From positions 45,980,978-46,044,977 of the forward strand of contig OZ024826.1 of assembly GCA_964016985.1 (NCBI GenBank): a stretch of 64,000 nucleotides of DNA. Direction: 5' to 3'. This stretch comes from Anodontia alba (Eukaryota > Mollusca > Bivalvia > Lucinida > Lucinidae). The first letter of the stretch is position 1, and every line of letters begins with the position of its first letter. The translations under genes and the position numbers were made by a program. This document shows positions 24,140-33,699 of the stretch, one piece after another. The notes beneath the pieces are model-generated. The model was given only the letters and a program-made list of their open reading frames with translations, searched no databases and was not told the DNA's origin.

Positions 24140-24202
<63 letters not shown>
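24140..24202. repeat. (AC)n microsatellite
   Basis: Thirty-one AC dinucleotides without interruption. Confidence 0.97.
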
Positions 24203-24204
<2 letters not shown>

Positions 24205-25172
24205 CTTGATGAAGAAAATGTGGCAGCAGTCGAATACAACCTGTCAAATCCAAAAGTACACTAGACCTCAAGTTTTGCTTATCCTAGCATCGGAAAGATA
24301 TACGATTTAATTCGATATAGCAAGAAAGCCTGGACATGTCTGTATATAAAACAACTGTACAGCAGATATACAGACATTGCATTTTTGCGAAAACTTGCAC
24401 GTTTCTATGGAGGCCCAGTTGATACTTAACAAATCATAAGTTTACAAAACAATGTGTATTTAGGTTGAAATCATAAAAGAGAAAAAAAAAGTTCAAAACA
24501 GAAAGCAGAATGTTTATTTTTGTTTGCAGGTATGCAAACATGACGTCATTAGTGACACCCCGGTTGTTTTTCGCATTTAAGTGAGAGTACCCGTTTTCCT
24601 GTCTCATCAATTTTTAAGTTTCGTATGCAAACTATATTTCAAATAAACCTTCTACCGTTTTCCATATAGCCCTTATTAGAAGGTATGCAGAAATGGATTG
24701 ATACCAAAACAATGTTCGATTTTTCGTCCAATATAACCGCTACCATAAACGTTTGATTGCACATTTTATGACACCATTTTTAACGTAACATTTTAAATTT
24801 TACCAGACATCTTCCTGCGGTCTAGCTTTTGGTTTTTGAATAAAAAATATTCATATACAGGACACTGTATTGTACTCACGTAAGTCTACAGCATGTATGT
24901 TGAGAGGAATCGCCGCGCATTTGTTCATGTTCTTAATTTGTTGACGACCGATACTGGGTAACAATGTATGAAGACCAAACATTAGAATTGACGTAATTTC
25001 CGTAAACTAAAATGTTCATCAAAATTCCATGAAATACACTTTGTTTTACAAAAACCGACAAGAGTTTTAATGAACAAGCGTCTTACATTCAGACATCAAA
25101 TGTTTAGATTAATTTATCGCGTTGGGTGTATATTGGGTGCATTTTACATGTGTACTATACGCTTAATAGAAC

Positions 25173-25400
25173 TTGCATTTGCTTGGCAAAACTCTAAACA
25201 AGTATCATGCTAAATGCATTCATTTATCCAAAATGCAAAACGTTTTGCATTGCTATACAGCGGTTTTGTATGAACCAATACCCAAACTTTATATGTACAA
25301 ACATTCAGCCGTATATCTTTCCGATTCTGCTAGGCTTATGTCTTTTTTTTTCTTTTTTTTTAGAATTGAGAAACCAAACTATACGGAAATATATATTTGG
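25173..25400. repeat. Intronic segment duplicated at 58913-59070
   Basis: GCATTGCTATACAGCGGTTT ... ATGAACCAATACCCAA ... AGCCGTATATCTTTCCG ... AGAATTGAGA matches 58930-59050 at most positions in the same orientation. One copy is in intron 1 and the other just upstream of the exon at 59158. Open frames across it are incidental. 24203-25170 is unassigned. Confidence 0.6.
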
Positions 25401-25684
25401 TCCACTAAAGTAAAGGGCGCTCTTCAGGAGCAGGGTAGACTAAAAACAATTGCATTATTTAAATCGAATTTTGAGCAAGAATTATACATAGAGATATATG
25501 ATGGCATAAACTAAAGAAAATGCTTGACAAGAGTATGAATAAACGCTCACAGACTGGAAGTAGAATCTGGTCACACACAAAGAACAAATAACACTAGAGC
25601 TGTCAGTAGTAAAAACTATCGGAAATTTAAGTCGATTTGACTAGTGTCAAATCTTCAAATCTTCACCCTAGAGTCCACCCTCTC

Positions 25685-25756
25685 AAAATAAAAAAAAAAA
25701 AAAAAAATAAAAAAAAATAAAAAAAAAAAATAAAAAAATAAATAAATAAAAATAAA
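25685..25756. repeat. A-rich low-complexity tract
   Basis: About 70 bp of A with T every few bases, directly abutting the foldback at 25757. Confidence 0.9.
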
Positions 25757-25853
25757 ACGTGTGACCCAAATTTAATTACAGTGCTGAAACAAGGATAAGG
25801 GCCGTGAGCCCTCATCCTTGTGTCAGCACTGTAATTTAATTTGAGTCACACGT
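25757..25853. mobile_element. Foldback (97 bp), ACGTGTGACxC ends
   Basis: ACGTGTGACCCAAATTTAAT ... AAGGATAAGGGC is followed, after a 5 nt loop (CGTGA), by GCCCTCATCCTTG ... TTTGAGTCACACGT. The arms are about 45 nt with a few mismatches and a small length difference. Confidence 0.7.
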
Positions 25854-26499
25854 AAACTCTGACACTGGCAGCCAGAGCGAAAGAAAACCACTTGCTAAAC
25901 CACGGAGGGCCAGATCGAAGACCAATTTAAGCATCAACCTTCCAGTGAAACGTTTAGGTATGCACCTTCACAGAATCTTAGACCCGACTCACTGTGTCGT
26001 ACAATTTAAGAGGAAATCATAGCTGTCAATAATGATTGGGATTAAAACAAAACCTTGCATACAGTTTATTGATAATATATATTCCATACTTTTAATTCTT
26101 CAGAAAAATGGGTTTCCAAGCAATTATCCTAGATTTACAAACAAGGTTACTTTAAACCCTGGTTCCGATATCTCCTCCTGCAAAAGTGTAGTCCAGGCAT
26201 TTTTTTAAATCTCTATCGATTCGGAGTATCGGCGGAAAAAATTTGAAAAAGCTTTACCTTATCTATAATACTGGTGGCATTGTGTAAGGATTTCAATAAT
26301 CAGGAGTTTTTTTTTCCGAATGTTCAAATCTGTTACATGAGAAGATATCCTTGCAAACGATTACGTTGAGGTATGTATATTCCATACGAGTGAGATCCTG
26401 TAATATCACCATCCAAAAAAAGTAAAATTAACAATGTCATAATCAAAATCTTGTCGTTTGTCAGAATTTTTGAAGACATTATACCACATGATGTAGATA

Positions 26500-26665
26500 A
26501 ATGCAAAAAAAAAAAAACAAAACAAAAAAAAACAAAAAAAAAAAAAAAAAAAAACAAAAGAAAAGAAAACATGCCTTCGGGCATACGCGGGCAGCGAAGG
26601 CCGAGATCAGCTTGCGCTTCCACGCAGTGCAGTTTGATCAGGGCCTTTGCTGTCCGCTAACATAA
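26500..26665. repeat. A-rich tract plus GATCAG-type dispersed repeat
   Basis: 26505-26567 is A-rich (AAAACAAAAA). 26575-26660 has GGGCAGCGAAGGCCGAGATC ... GATCAGGGCCTTTGCTGTCC, an imperfect hairpin of the dispersed family seen at 5505 and elsewhere. Confidence 0.7.
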
Positions 26666-26818
26666 TCATTGGATGATGCAGAATGTTTCAGAAGAGAGCA
26701 ACTGCCCAAAAGAGACCTTGCGCATGTGCAGGATGATGAGAATCCGCACATTTTGTAGTTTGAAGGCATTAATTTTGCTTGACGCGGCTCATTTGTTATT
26801 TATTTTTTGTTGTTTCAG

Positions 26819-26907
26819 AAGTGTGAAGTACTATTATTCATGCTACTATAATGTGGCTTGCAATAAATGTCTGCTTACATCCAACAAAGACATGTTCTTC
26901 ATAACTG
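26819..26907 (+). CDS. Cadherin-like gene, exon 2
   Basis: The exon lies between TTGTTGTTTCAG and GTAAGT and is 89 nt, start phase 2, end phase 1, open throughout. It encodes SVKYYYSCYYNVACNKC and then a stretch ending MFFITG. The three cysteines continue the disulphide-rich insertion of the first EC-like unit. The FFITG end fits the F-x-I-x-x-x-TG strand typical of cadherin repeats. Junctions: TGT-AG/A-AGT with exon 1 restores C-R-S, and G/GT with the exon at 42925 gives G-K. It was recognised by splice signals and frame, not by family match. Confidence 0.6.
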
Positions 26908-27302
26908 GTAAGTTTCCTTCGCATAGCATCTCAGAATTTTGTTAATGTTAATATAAATAGATTTCTATCCCACAATACATTATTCTGTGAGACTTTAAAG
27001 TTTAATTCAGTTTTTATTGTATAGAACATTGTTTTAGTTACCTAAACGGCACTGTGCTGTTTCTAGTGTGCTATTATGAATCTTAAATTTATTGCATATA
27101 AGAAATGTAAACAAAACCTATTTTCAAGCAATAAACAATTTAAAAAAATATTTTGAAATAATAAAAATGACAAATAATTATCAATTTGCTGTCCAAAGTT
27201 TTGTTTTATTCGTTTTGTAAATCATTTTTATCACTACAAAATCTGTTTTCGTGCACACCAAACTGCCTATGCCAAGTTGCGGGAAATGCGCAATGTAGAA
27301 TC

Positions 27303-27428
27303 TGTTACAAGCCAGGCGTAAATAGAAAGCAATGAAAGTGAAACCAGCAACAAGCTTTAAAATTATTAACAATAATCATTGATAACAAAAAATATAAGTA
27401 GACAGTACCTTTCAAGTTTTATGTCACA
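27303..27428 (-). repeat. Truncated 3' LTR of the Gypsy remnant
   Basis: TGTTACAAGCCAGGCGTAAA and the next ~120 bp match the start of the LTR at 30072 (TGTTACGAGTCAGGCGTAAC), including AAGCAATGAAAGTGAAACCA. The match ends at TATGTCACAA, where integrase sequence begins. Confidence 0.8.
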
Positions 27429-27900
27429 ATAACTTTACCAGAGTCTTAACTATGTTCTTAGTTTTAATATTCCAAAGTAAAATGGCTTCTGGGAAACATG
27501 TGGAAGCACACATTATAGTGAGAAGATATTCATGGCCAGATTTGGTTTTGGGCAAGGGACCCACACAGTCTATAATTACTCTGCTAAAAGGTTCATCAAA
27601 AGCAGGTATGGGCTGTAAGTGAGCTTTTGGTATTGTCTGGTTGGGTTTTCCTACCATCTGACAAGTATGGCAAGATTTAAAAATAACTGGGAACGTCAGA
27701 TTTTAACCATGACCAGTAAAAATAGTTAAGAATTTTGTGATAGGTCTTGCTTACACCTAAATGGCTTGGCATGGTAGTTTCATGGGCCATATTAAAAATT
27801 TTGGGGCGGTAAACCCTTGGAGCCACTATTTGGCGATTAAAGTCCATTCATCTTCTGCTGAGATATCAGGAGGACGCCATTTTCTCATTAAAATTCCATT
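27424..27900 (-). pseudogene. Integrase fragment (zinc-binding and start of catalytic core)
   Basis: The 27657-27424 frame encodes MVGKPNQTIPKAHLQPIP followed by FSRVIIDCVGPLPKTKSG, the start of a retroviral-type integrase core with the first catalytic Asp (IIDCVGPL) present. Immediately upstream, in the same frame, is CHTCQ, the second half of the HHCC zinc-binding module. The histidine half (HETTMPSHLGVSKTYHKI) lies further upstream in another frame, so one frameshift separates them. The second Asp and the Glu of the D,D-35-E triad are absent because the gene is cut at about 27428. Related integrases are common in fish and invertebrate Gypsy elements. This copy is dead. Confidence 0.8.
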
Positions 27901-28417
27901 GTTGACAAAGAAACAGACTGGGAATGATCTATATCTTTCTCGTCAAAAGCTCTTTCAAGCAGAGGCAGAATTTCATTTTAATTATACTGCTCTTGGTAAA
28001 GTTGTGACCTTGACACTAAGTCGTGACCTTGACCTTGGTAATTTGATATTGAAGAGTAATGAATGGACTCTGACTTGTCACTTAAGTCTGTCTGCTTGTC
28101 AGACAGGCTTGATGAAAGAGCTTTTGTAATCTTCTGCTTAAAAGAATAAATGTCCCCGTCATTCTGTTTGCTTTTTTTGCAATGGGCCTTGTAACGACAC
28201 AAGATGGGTAAAGAATAAGGATTTCCTGTTCGTTGGGATGAAGTGGTTGATTTATACAGGTATGTTAGTCAAAAGTGGGTCTACCACAATTTTATCTCCC
28301 GCTAAGGCATTGCCTAACAGTAAGTAAACACTTTTAAAAGCTAAAGAAGGTCAAATACCGACAGCCACTAACCCAGTTACCAAGTCTGAGGATAAAGAAA
28401 TGTTATGAAGAGGAACA

Positions 28418-28612
28418 TTAACAAATACACACTGCACGCTGAATAAGGACACTTGTCCCAGAAGAAGTATTCTCACAAAAAGGCAGAATATTTGCTAAAA
28501 TAAGAGATTGAGAAGCTCCATTATCTCGTAAGATTTTAATTGGGTTAGACTGGGCATAATCACTATTAAGTGACACAAAACCACCTGATAAGAATGATTC
28601 ATAAATCTCCAT
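28418..28612 (-). pseudogene. Retrotransposon aspartic protease relic
   Basis: The frame contains PIKILRDNGASQSLILANIL. The active-site triplet of retropepsins, normally D-T/S-G, reads D-N-G here, followed by the expected A-S. Downstream (28202-27978, minus strand) comes a lysine- and serine-rich linker leading toward integrase. The substitution and the surrounding stops show the copy is non-functional. Confidence 0.65.
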
Positions 28613-28639
28613 AACAGAATGAGTCTAAGACCCCTCGGC

Positions 28640-29888
28640 ATGGAAAAGATCTTCCTTCTTAACACGTGACTGTGGTTTTGACCGTAAAGAGGTAAGGTCT
28701 GTAGGTTTAAGCCCCTCTTGTTACTCTTTCTTTCTTTTCAAATGTAAGCACTCAGACATAATAATATGACCTCTATTTTTTGCAATAATTGTAAACTAGT
28801 TGAGATAAGGGATTTTGATCCTTGTTTTCACCAGAAAGTTTGGGTTCGAGAGAAAATGTTTGACTATAACTGCCAGATGGATTAGGTTTTGATCCTGTAT
28901 TTTTGAAAATGGTCTTCTAGAAGGATTGGACTTATTAATAAATGAAACCTTATGTGTTTAAGCGTAATCGTCTGCCAGTTGAGCTGCAGCTTCCAAAGTT
29001 TCAACTTGTTTCTCATCTAAAAAGGACTAAATGTCTGAATTTATGCACCTTATGAACTCTTCTACAAGCATGAGCTGCCTTAGTTTTTCATGATCAGAGC
29101 CAACTTTCTTCGAAGAGCACCAATTATCAAATAACTGTTCTTTATTTCTATCAAATTCTACATGAGTCTGCTCATCTCTTTTCTTACAGATCCTAAATTT
29201 TTGCCTGTAAGCCTCAGGACCAACTCATAAGTTTTAAGATTTAATTCTTTTACAATCTTACAACTGGAGCTGTGCTCGAGAGTCAGCTGAGTATGAATTT
29301 CTCGAGCCTTTCCAAAAGCAAAGTCTAATGCTCCTTTGGCTATTCAAATTTTCTGCTACTTTTTCAAACTGAAGAAAATATTTATCAACTTTTTTTTTCT
29401 GAAATAGAGGAATTAATCTGATGTGTTTGGTAGCGCCAAAATGAGCGCCAGAGTCTAAGGTTACGGTTTTACCGTCTTATTTTGCATTTCTAATTCTTTC
29501 ATTCTTAATTCTTAATTCTATATATTAAATTTTAATTTCTCCCTTACTATCTGCATTGTCTTTCTTTTTATTTCTCTCTTTTTTTTCATTTCTATTTTTA
29601 GTTTTTCTTGATCAAATCTTGATTTTCAAGCTCAATTTGCATCTGAATTTCAAGCTCTCGCATTTGCAAACCTGTCTGTTACGAGAACAAGAGAAAAAGC
29701 AGAGGAATCAAGAATTTCCTTATCAACCAAAAATTAAACCAGAATGTTTTTAATTTCCCGTTTAAGAGTGGACTTCTTGACGTAGTTAATTCATTGTTTG
29801 AGCAATGTCCGACGATCTGATTTTTTTTTGCCAAATTTAATAACTCCTGCGAAGGCGCAGCTATGAAATCATGAAGGTCAAATGACAT
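28640..29888 (-). pseudogene. Gag relic of the Gypsy element
   Basis: The start is placed at 29888 on the minus strand, where MSFDLHDFIAAPSQELLNLA begins, a typical gag N-terminus for this element type. The frame is then disrupted many times. Near 28760-28800 a degenerate zinc knuckle can be read (GHIIMSEC followed by a lysine-rich run) with its first two cysteines lost. The region is A/T-rich and contains several length-variable T tracts, where the frameshifts probably lie. Confidence 0.6.
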
Positions 29889-30048
29889 GATCGCTTTTTT
29901 GCAGGTTTTATTAATTCTTTTATCAAACAAAGATTATTATTATTATTATTATTTGAAAGTTAATACATGATGCTTTTTTTTTTAAATCAAAGTCAATGCT
30001 TGTTATCTATAAACATCTCAAACATGTTTAAGCAGAAGAAAATGTTCG

Positions 30049-30066
30049 ATCCCGGATGAGCCCCCA
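30049..30066 (-). other. Primer-binding site, tRNA-Pro type
   Basis: On the minus strand, 5 nt after the LTR end, the sequence reads TGGGGGCTCATCCGGGAT. It differs at one position from the tRNA-Pro primer-binding site used by murine leukaemia viruses and many gypsy-like elements. Its position confirms the LTR boundary at 30072 and the element's orientation. Confidence 0.75.
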
Positions 30067-30071
30067 ATTTC

Positions 30072-30701
30072 TGTTACGAGTCAGGCGTAACGAGAAAGCA
30101 ATGAAAGTGAAACCAGCAACAAGCTTTAAAATTATTAACAACATTTATTGATAACAAAAAATAAAACAATTTGCAAAACAGAAAAAAAATATAAGTAAAC
30201 AGTACCTTTCAATGTTTATGTCACAAAGTCCTTGAGAAATAATCCACAAGAATTTCTAAAACAAATCCTTTGAATAACAGTTTCTGATCCCACAATTTAC
30301 ACAGTATATAATCCCGTGATCAGTAGACAGTTACCGAAACCGAAAGTTGCGACGCTGCTCAACGGACAGTCGCAAAGTTGGCATTACATTGGAAGATGAG
30401 TAACCCATGATGTTCTTATTTTTATCTCCTTTGGCATGCAAGTAGCGTGTTACGAGCACAGTGGACTGCTGGTAAAATGTCAGTTTATATTCCCGAACAA
30501 CATAATACGGGGAAAATGGCCTTTTAACAAAGAGAGAGAGAAAGAAACGTTCGGATCAATCGAAAGGATGTCAGTCTACGCCGAGCTGCGTTTCGCATCG
30601 TTTAAAGTCAATAATTCAAATACATTAGGGGTATTTTTAACAAATGCTTGCACAATAATCATTTCCCAACATCTGTAGCCATGCTTTAGCCTAGTCAACC
30701 A
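30072..30701 (-). repeat. 5' LTR of the Gypsy remnant
   Basis: On the + strand it begins TGTTACGAGTC and ends GCCTAGTCAACCA (TG...CA). The 630 bp length is set by the primer-binding site on one side and by an inverted partial copy (39654-40090) on the other. A predicted 80-codon frame at 30436 is inside the LTR and not considered a gene. Confidence 0.75.
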
Positions 30702-30844
30702 GGTATAAGAAGTTTGAGACATAAACAGATACACACCCTCTTCACCATGACAGTCAAAAAAATTGTTCGGTCACTAATTTATACTATCCGGAAAATTACG
30801 ATTGGATGTTTGCGTACAAAGACTTGCTATACAATTATAACAAT

Positions 30845-31030
30845 GCAAAAATTAAAAAAAAAAATCAGAGAGGAAGGGAAAAAAAAAAGAAAACATACTT
30901 GCTCAATCAAGATAAATATAGAAAGAAAAATTGGTATAATAATGATAATAATAATAATATTACTACTACTGCTACTAATAATAAGAACAATAATAAACCT
31001 CTTAGATCTACTTGTAGGTGCTGCATCCGT
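30845..31030. repeat. AT-rich low-complexity (A runs, AAT/ACT triplets)
   Basis: A runs at 30848-30900 and AATAATAAT/ACTACT triplets at 30936-30995. The two overlapping frames across it are compositional artefacts. 31031-31565 has no recognised feature. Confidence 0.85.
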
Positions 31031-31568
31031 CTAAGCAGCCTATTGACCAATATTTTACATTGCTTGTCCCCCTCTCACCCCAACACATACACCCTCACCC
31101 CACATCACCCCCCTCCCCTCGACGTTAGTCGAATTGAACTCGTTATCTCGAACCTGATTAAAAAGTTATCAGATGTTCGAAACAACCAAATCGTGACATT
31201 ATAGGTATAATGAAGCCAAATGTTTGCGCTAATGTGCTTGGAGGGCATGGTTATTCTGTAATAAACTCATTTACTACAAATTGCAGTGCTGCTATATGTT
31301 TTAGGATAAATAATGGTGTTCGTGGAAGTAAAACGTCAATTAATGACTGAAAACGATATAATTTTGATGTGTTTTGTTGTCTTTAAGTTCCTATTCATTC
31401 CTGTAACTTTAGGTTTCCATATCAGCTATAAATACACATTGGTATCACCGACAGAGCTGTTTCCCTCAGATTTCTCTTATTATACTCCCGACATACGAAG
31501 TAAAAGGGGTTATATAGTGTTCGTCTTTTCCATAACAATGTGTTTGTGTGTGTGTTAACTTTTTTCCG

Positions 31569-33690
31569 TCAAAGATTTCTCGGGAACTACTGCACCTAGG
31601 ATTTTGAAATTACAAACATTGGGTATGACATGTTGTATTGTGTAAGAGAATCAACATCCTCATGTTTATCATTCTCTTAATTTGTCCATCTTTTCTTTCT
31701 CTTCAATGAAATTTTTTGTCAAAGATTTCTCAGGAACTGCTGCACCTAGGATTTTGAAATTTTGTACAATTTTGGCTATGGCTTGTTGTTTCGTGTAAGA
31801 GAGAATCAGCATCTTCATGTTTATCATTCCTTTTATTTGCCCATTTTTCTTTTTCTCCGTTAAAAATTTTTCGCCACACATTTCTCAGCTCCTCAGAGAG
31901 CCAGAGTCTTCAAATTTTGTATACACCTACAGATGGTTGACGTATATTGTGTAAAGGAAAACCACTATGCTGACGTTTAGTTTGCCTTCTTTGTAGTTAT
32001 TTTCTTTTTTCCATCTCTCATTCCATTGTAATGCATTGAGAAACTTGTGTCAAAGGTTTCTCAAGAACTACTGCACCTAGGAGTTTGAAATTTGGTACAA
32101 ACATTTGCTATGACACGTTGTATTGTGTAAGAGAGAATATGCATCTTTATGCTTATCATTTCCTTTATTTGTCCATTTTTCTTTCTCTCCAAAAAAATTT
32201 TTCGTCAAAGATTTCTCAGAAACTGCTATGATTTTGAAATTTTGTACAAACTTTGGCTATGACTTTTTGTATTGTGTAAGAAAGATTAAGAGAGAATCAG
32301 CATCATCATGCTTATCATTCCCTTTATTTGTCCTTTTTTCTTTTTCTCCAGTAGAATTTTTCCTCATATATTTCTCAGCTCCTATGAGAGCCAGATTCTT
32401 CAAATTCTGTATACACCCTTGTGTAAAGGAAAATCACTATGCTGAGCCCAGTTGTTCAAAGCTAACGATGTCGTTAGTAAACGATTCGTTAAAATTTACA
32501 TCAAGTGATACGCAAATATGCTGAAATTTTTTGCTGAAAAAATGTGAGTAGCTTTTGCAGTGCAAAAGCTACTCACATTTTTTCAGCAAAAAATATCAGA
32601 ATATTGTATATTGAATTCGCTAAAACAGTTAACGAAATGACCCTTAACGTGCTCGTTAAGCTAACGACGCTTTGAACATCTGGGCCCAGAAGTTTACTTT
32701 GCCTTCTTTTTAACGTTTTCTCTTTTCCATCTCTCATTCCAAAGTAATGCATTGGTAAACTTGTGTCAGAGGTTTCTCAGGAACTACTGCACCTAGAATT
32801 TTGAAATTTGGTACAAACATTGGTTACAACTACTTGTGTCGTATAAGACAGAATCAGCATCCTCATGTTTATTATTCCCTTTATTCATCCATTTATCTTT
32901 TCATCTAATAAATTATTTTGTAAAAGATTTCTCAGAAACTATTGCACCTAGGATTTTGAAATTTTGCACAAACATTGGATATGAGTTAATGTATCGTGTA
33001 AGAGAGAATCAGCATCCTTATGCTTATCATTCCCTTTATTTGTCTTTTTTTCCTTTTCTCCAATAAATTGTTTCGTCACAGATTTCTCAGCTCCTATGAG
33101 AGCCAAAGCTTTCCAATTTTGTACACACCTACTGAGGGTTGAAGTATATTGTGTATAAGAAATTAATGATGCTGAAATTTAGGTTCCTTCTTTTTTTTCT
33201 TTTTTCCATCTCTCACTCCATGTCAAAGATTTCTCAGGAACTACTGCACCTAGGATTTTGAAATTTGGTACAAACATTGGATACAACTACTTGTATCGTG
33301 TGAGACAGAATAAGCATCCTCATCATTCCCTTTATTTGTCTACTTTTCTTTTTCTCCAATTTTTTCTTTTCTGTCAAAGATTTCTCAGGAACTACTTCAC
33401 TTAGGATTTTTGAAATATGGTACAAGCATTTGATATGGCTAGTTGTATTGTGTAAGAGAGAATGAGCACCCCCATGATCATCTTTCCCTTTATTTGTCCA
33501 TTTTTCTTTGTTTCTCCTAAAAGTCAATCACATTTTTAACTTGTTACTAGAGCCAGAATCTTCAAATTTTGTATAAACCCTGACCTTGGTGAAGTATGTT
33601 GTGTAAAAGATAACCAGGATGCTGAGATTTTTTTTACTTTTGCCCATCTCGCCCATGCATTAGTTAGGGAAATATGTATATACAAAATTA
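31569..33690. repeat. Tandem satellite of ~155 bp monomers in a trimeric higher-order pattern
   Basis: Twelve monomers start with (G)TCAAAGATTTCTCAGGAACT or its relatives at about 31569, 31719, 31874, 32050, 32205, 32364, 32766, 32921, 33075, 33223, 33374 and 33530. Every third one replaces the GGAACTACTGCACCTAGGAT segment with CTCCTATGAGAGCCAGATTC, so the order is A-A-B four times. The trimers measure about 481, 476 (after removing a 240 bp insertion) and 457 bp. Open frames in both directions are periodic artefacts. Confidence 0.85.
32446..32685. mobile_element. Foldback MITE (GCCCAGTTGTTCAAAGC ends), copy 1
   Basis: The ends are GCCCAGTTGTTCAAAGC and GCTTTGAACATCTGGGC. The centre is GTGAGTAGCTTTTGCA with its complement, a palindrome of about 50 bp flanked by TTTTTTGCTGAAAAAA-like arms. 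Internal AACGATGTCGTTAGTAAACG and GCTCGTTAAGCTAACGAC add a second layer of pairing. It interrupts a satellite monomer, which supplies the empty-site sequence. Confidence 0.8.
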
Positions 33691-33699
33691 GTTCACCAT

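Larger units (their letters stand above)
27303..30701 (-). mobile_element. Ty3/Gypsy LTR retrotransposon remnant, Gmr1-like, minus strand
   Basis: Reading the minus strand: LTR 30701-30072, primer-binding site 30066-30049, gag relic from 29888, protease around 28612-28418, integrase 27900-27424, then a truncated second LTR to 27303. Stops and frameshifts occur throughout. Integrase follows protease with only a linker between and no reverse transcriptase there. That is the Ty1/copia-like order known for the Gmr1 group of Ty3/Gypsy elements. RT, RNase H and the rest of integrase are missing, apparently through one deletion that fused integrase to the 3' LTR near 27428. No target duplication was found. 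Confidence 0.75.

Noticed and set aside
27761..28129. 122-codon + strand frame
   Set aside because: Antisense shadow of the minus-strand Gypsy linker and integrase region.
30436..30678. 80-codon + strand frame
   Set aside because: Lies wholly within the LTR; the inverted LTR copy at 39.7 kb has the same frame in relic form.
31569..33690. Overlapping frames of 70-133 codons on both strands
   Set aside because: Periodic with the satellite monomer; no start context or family signal.
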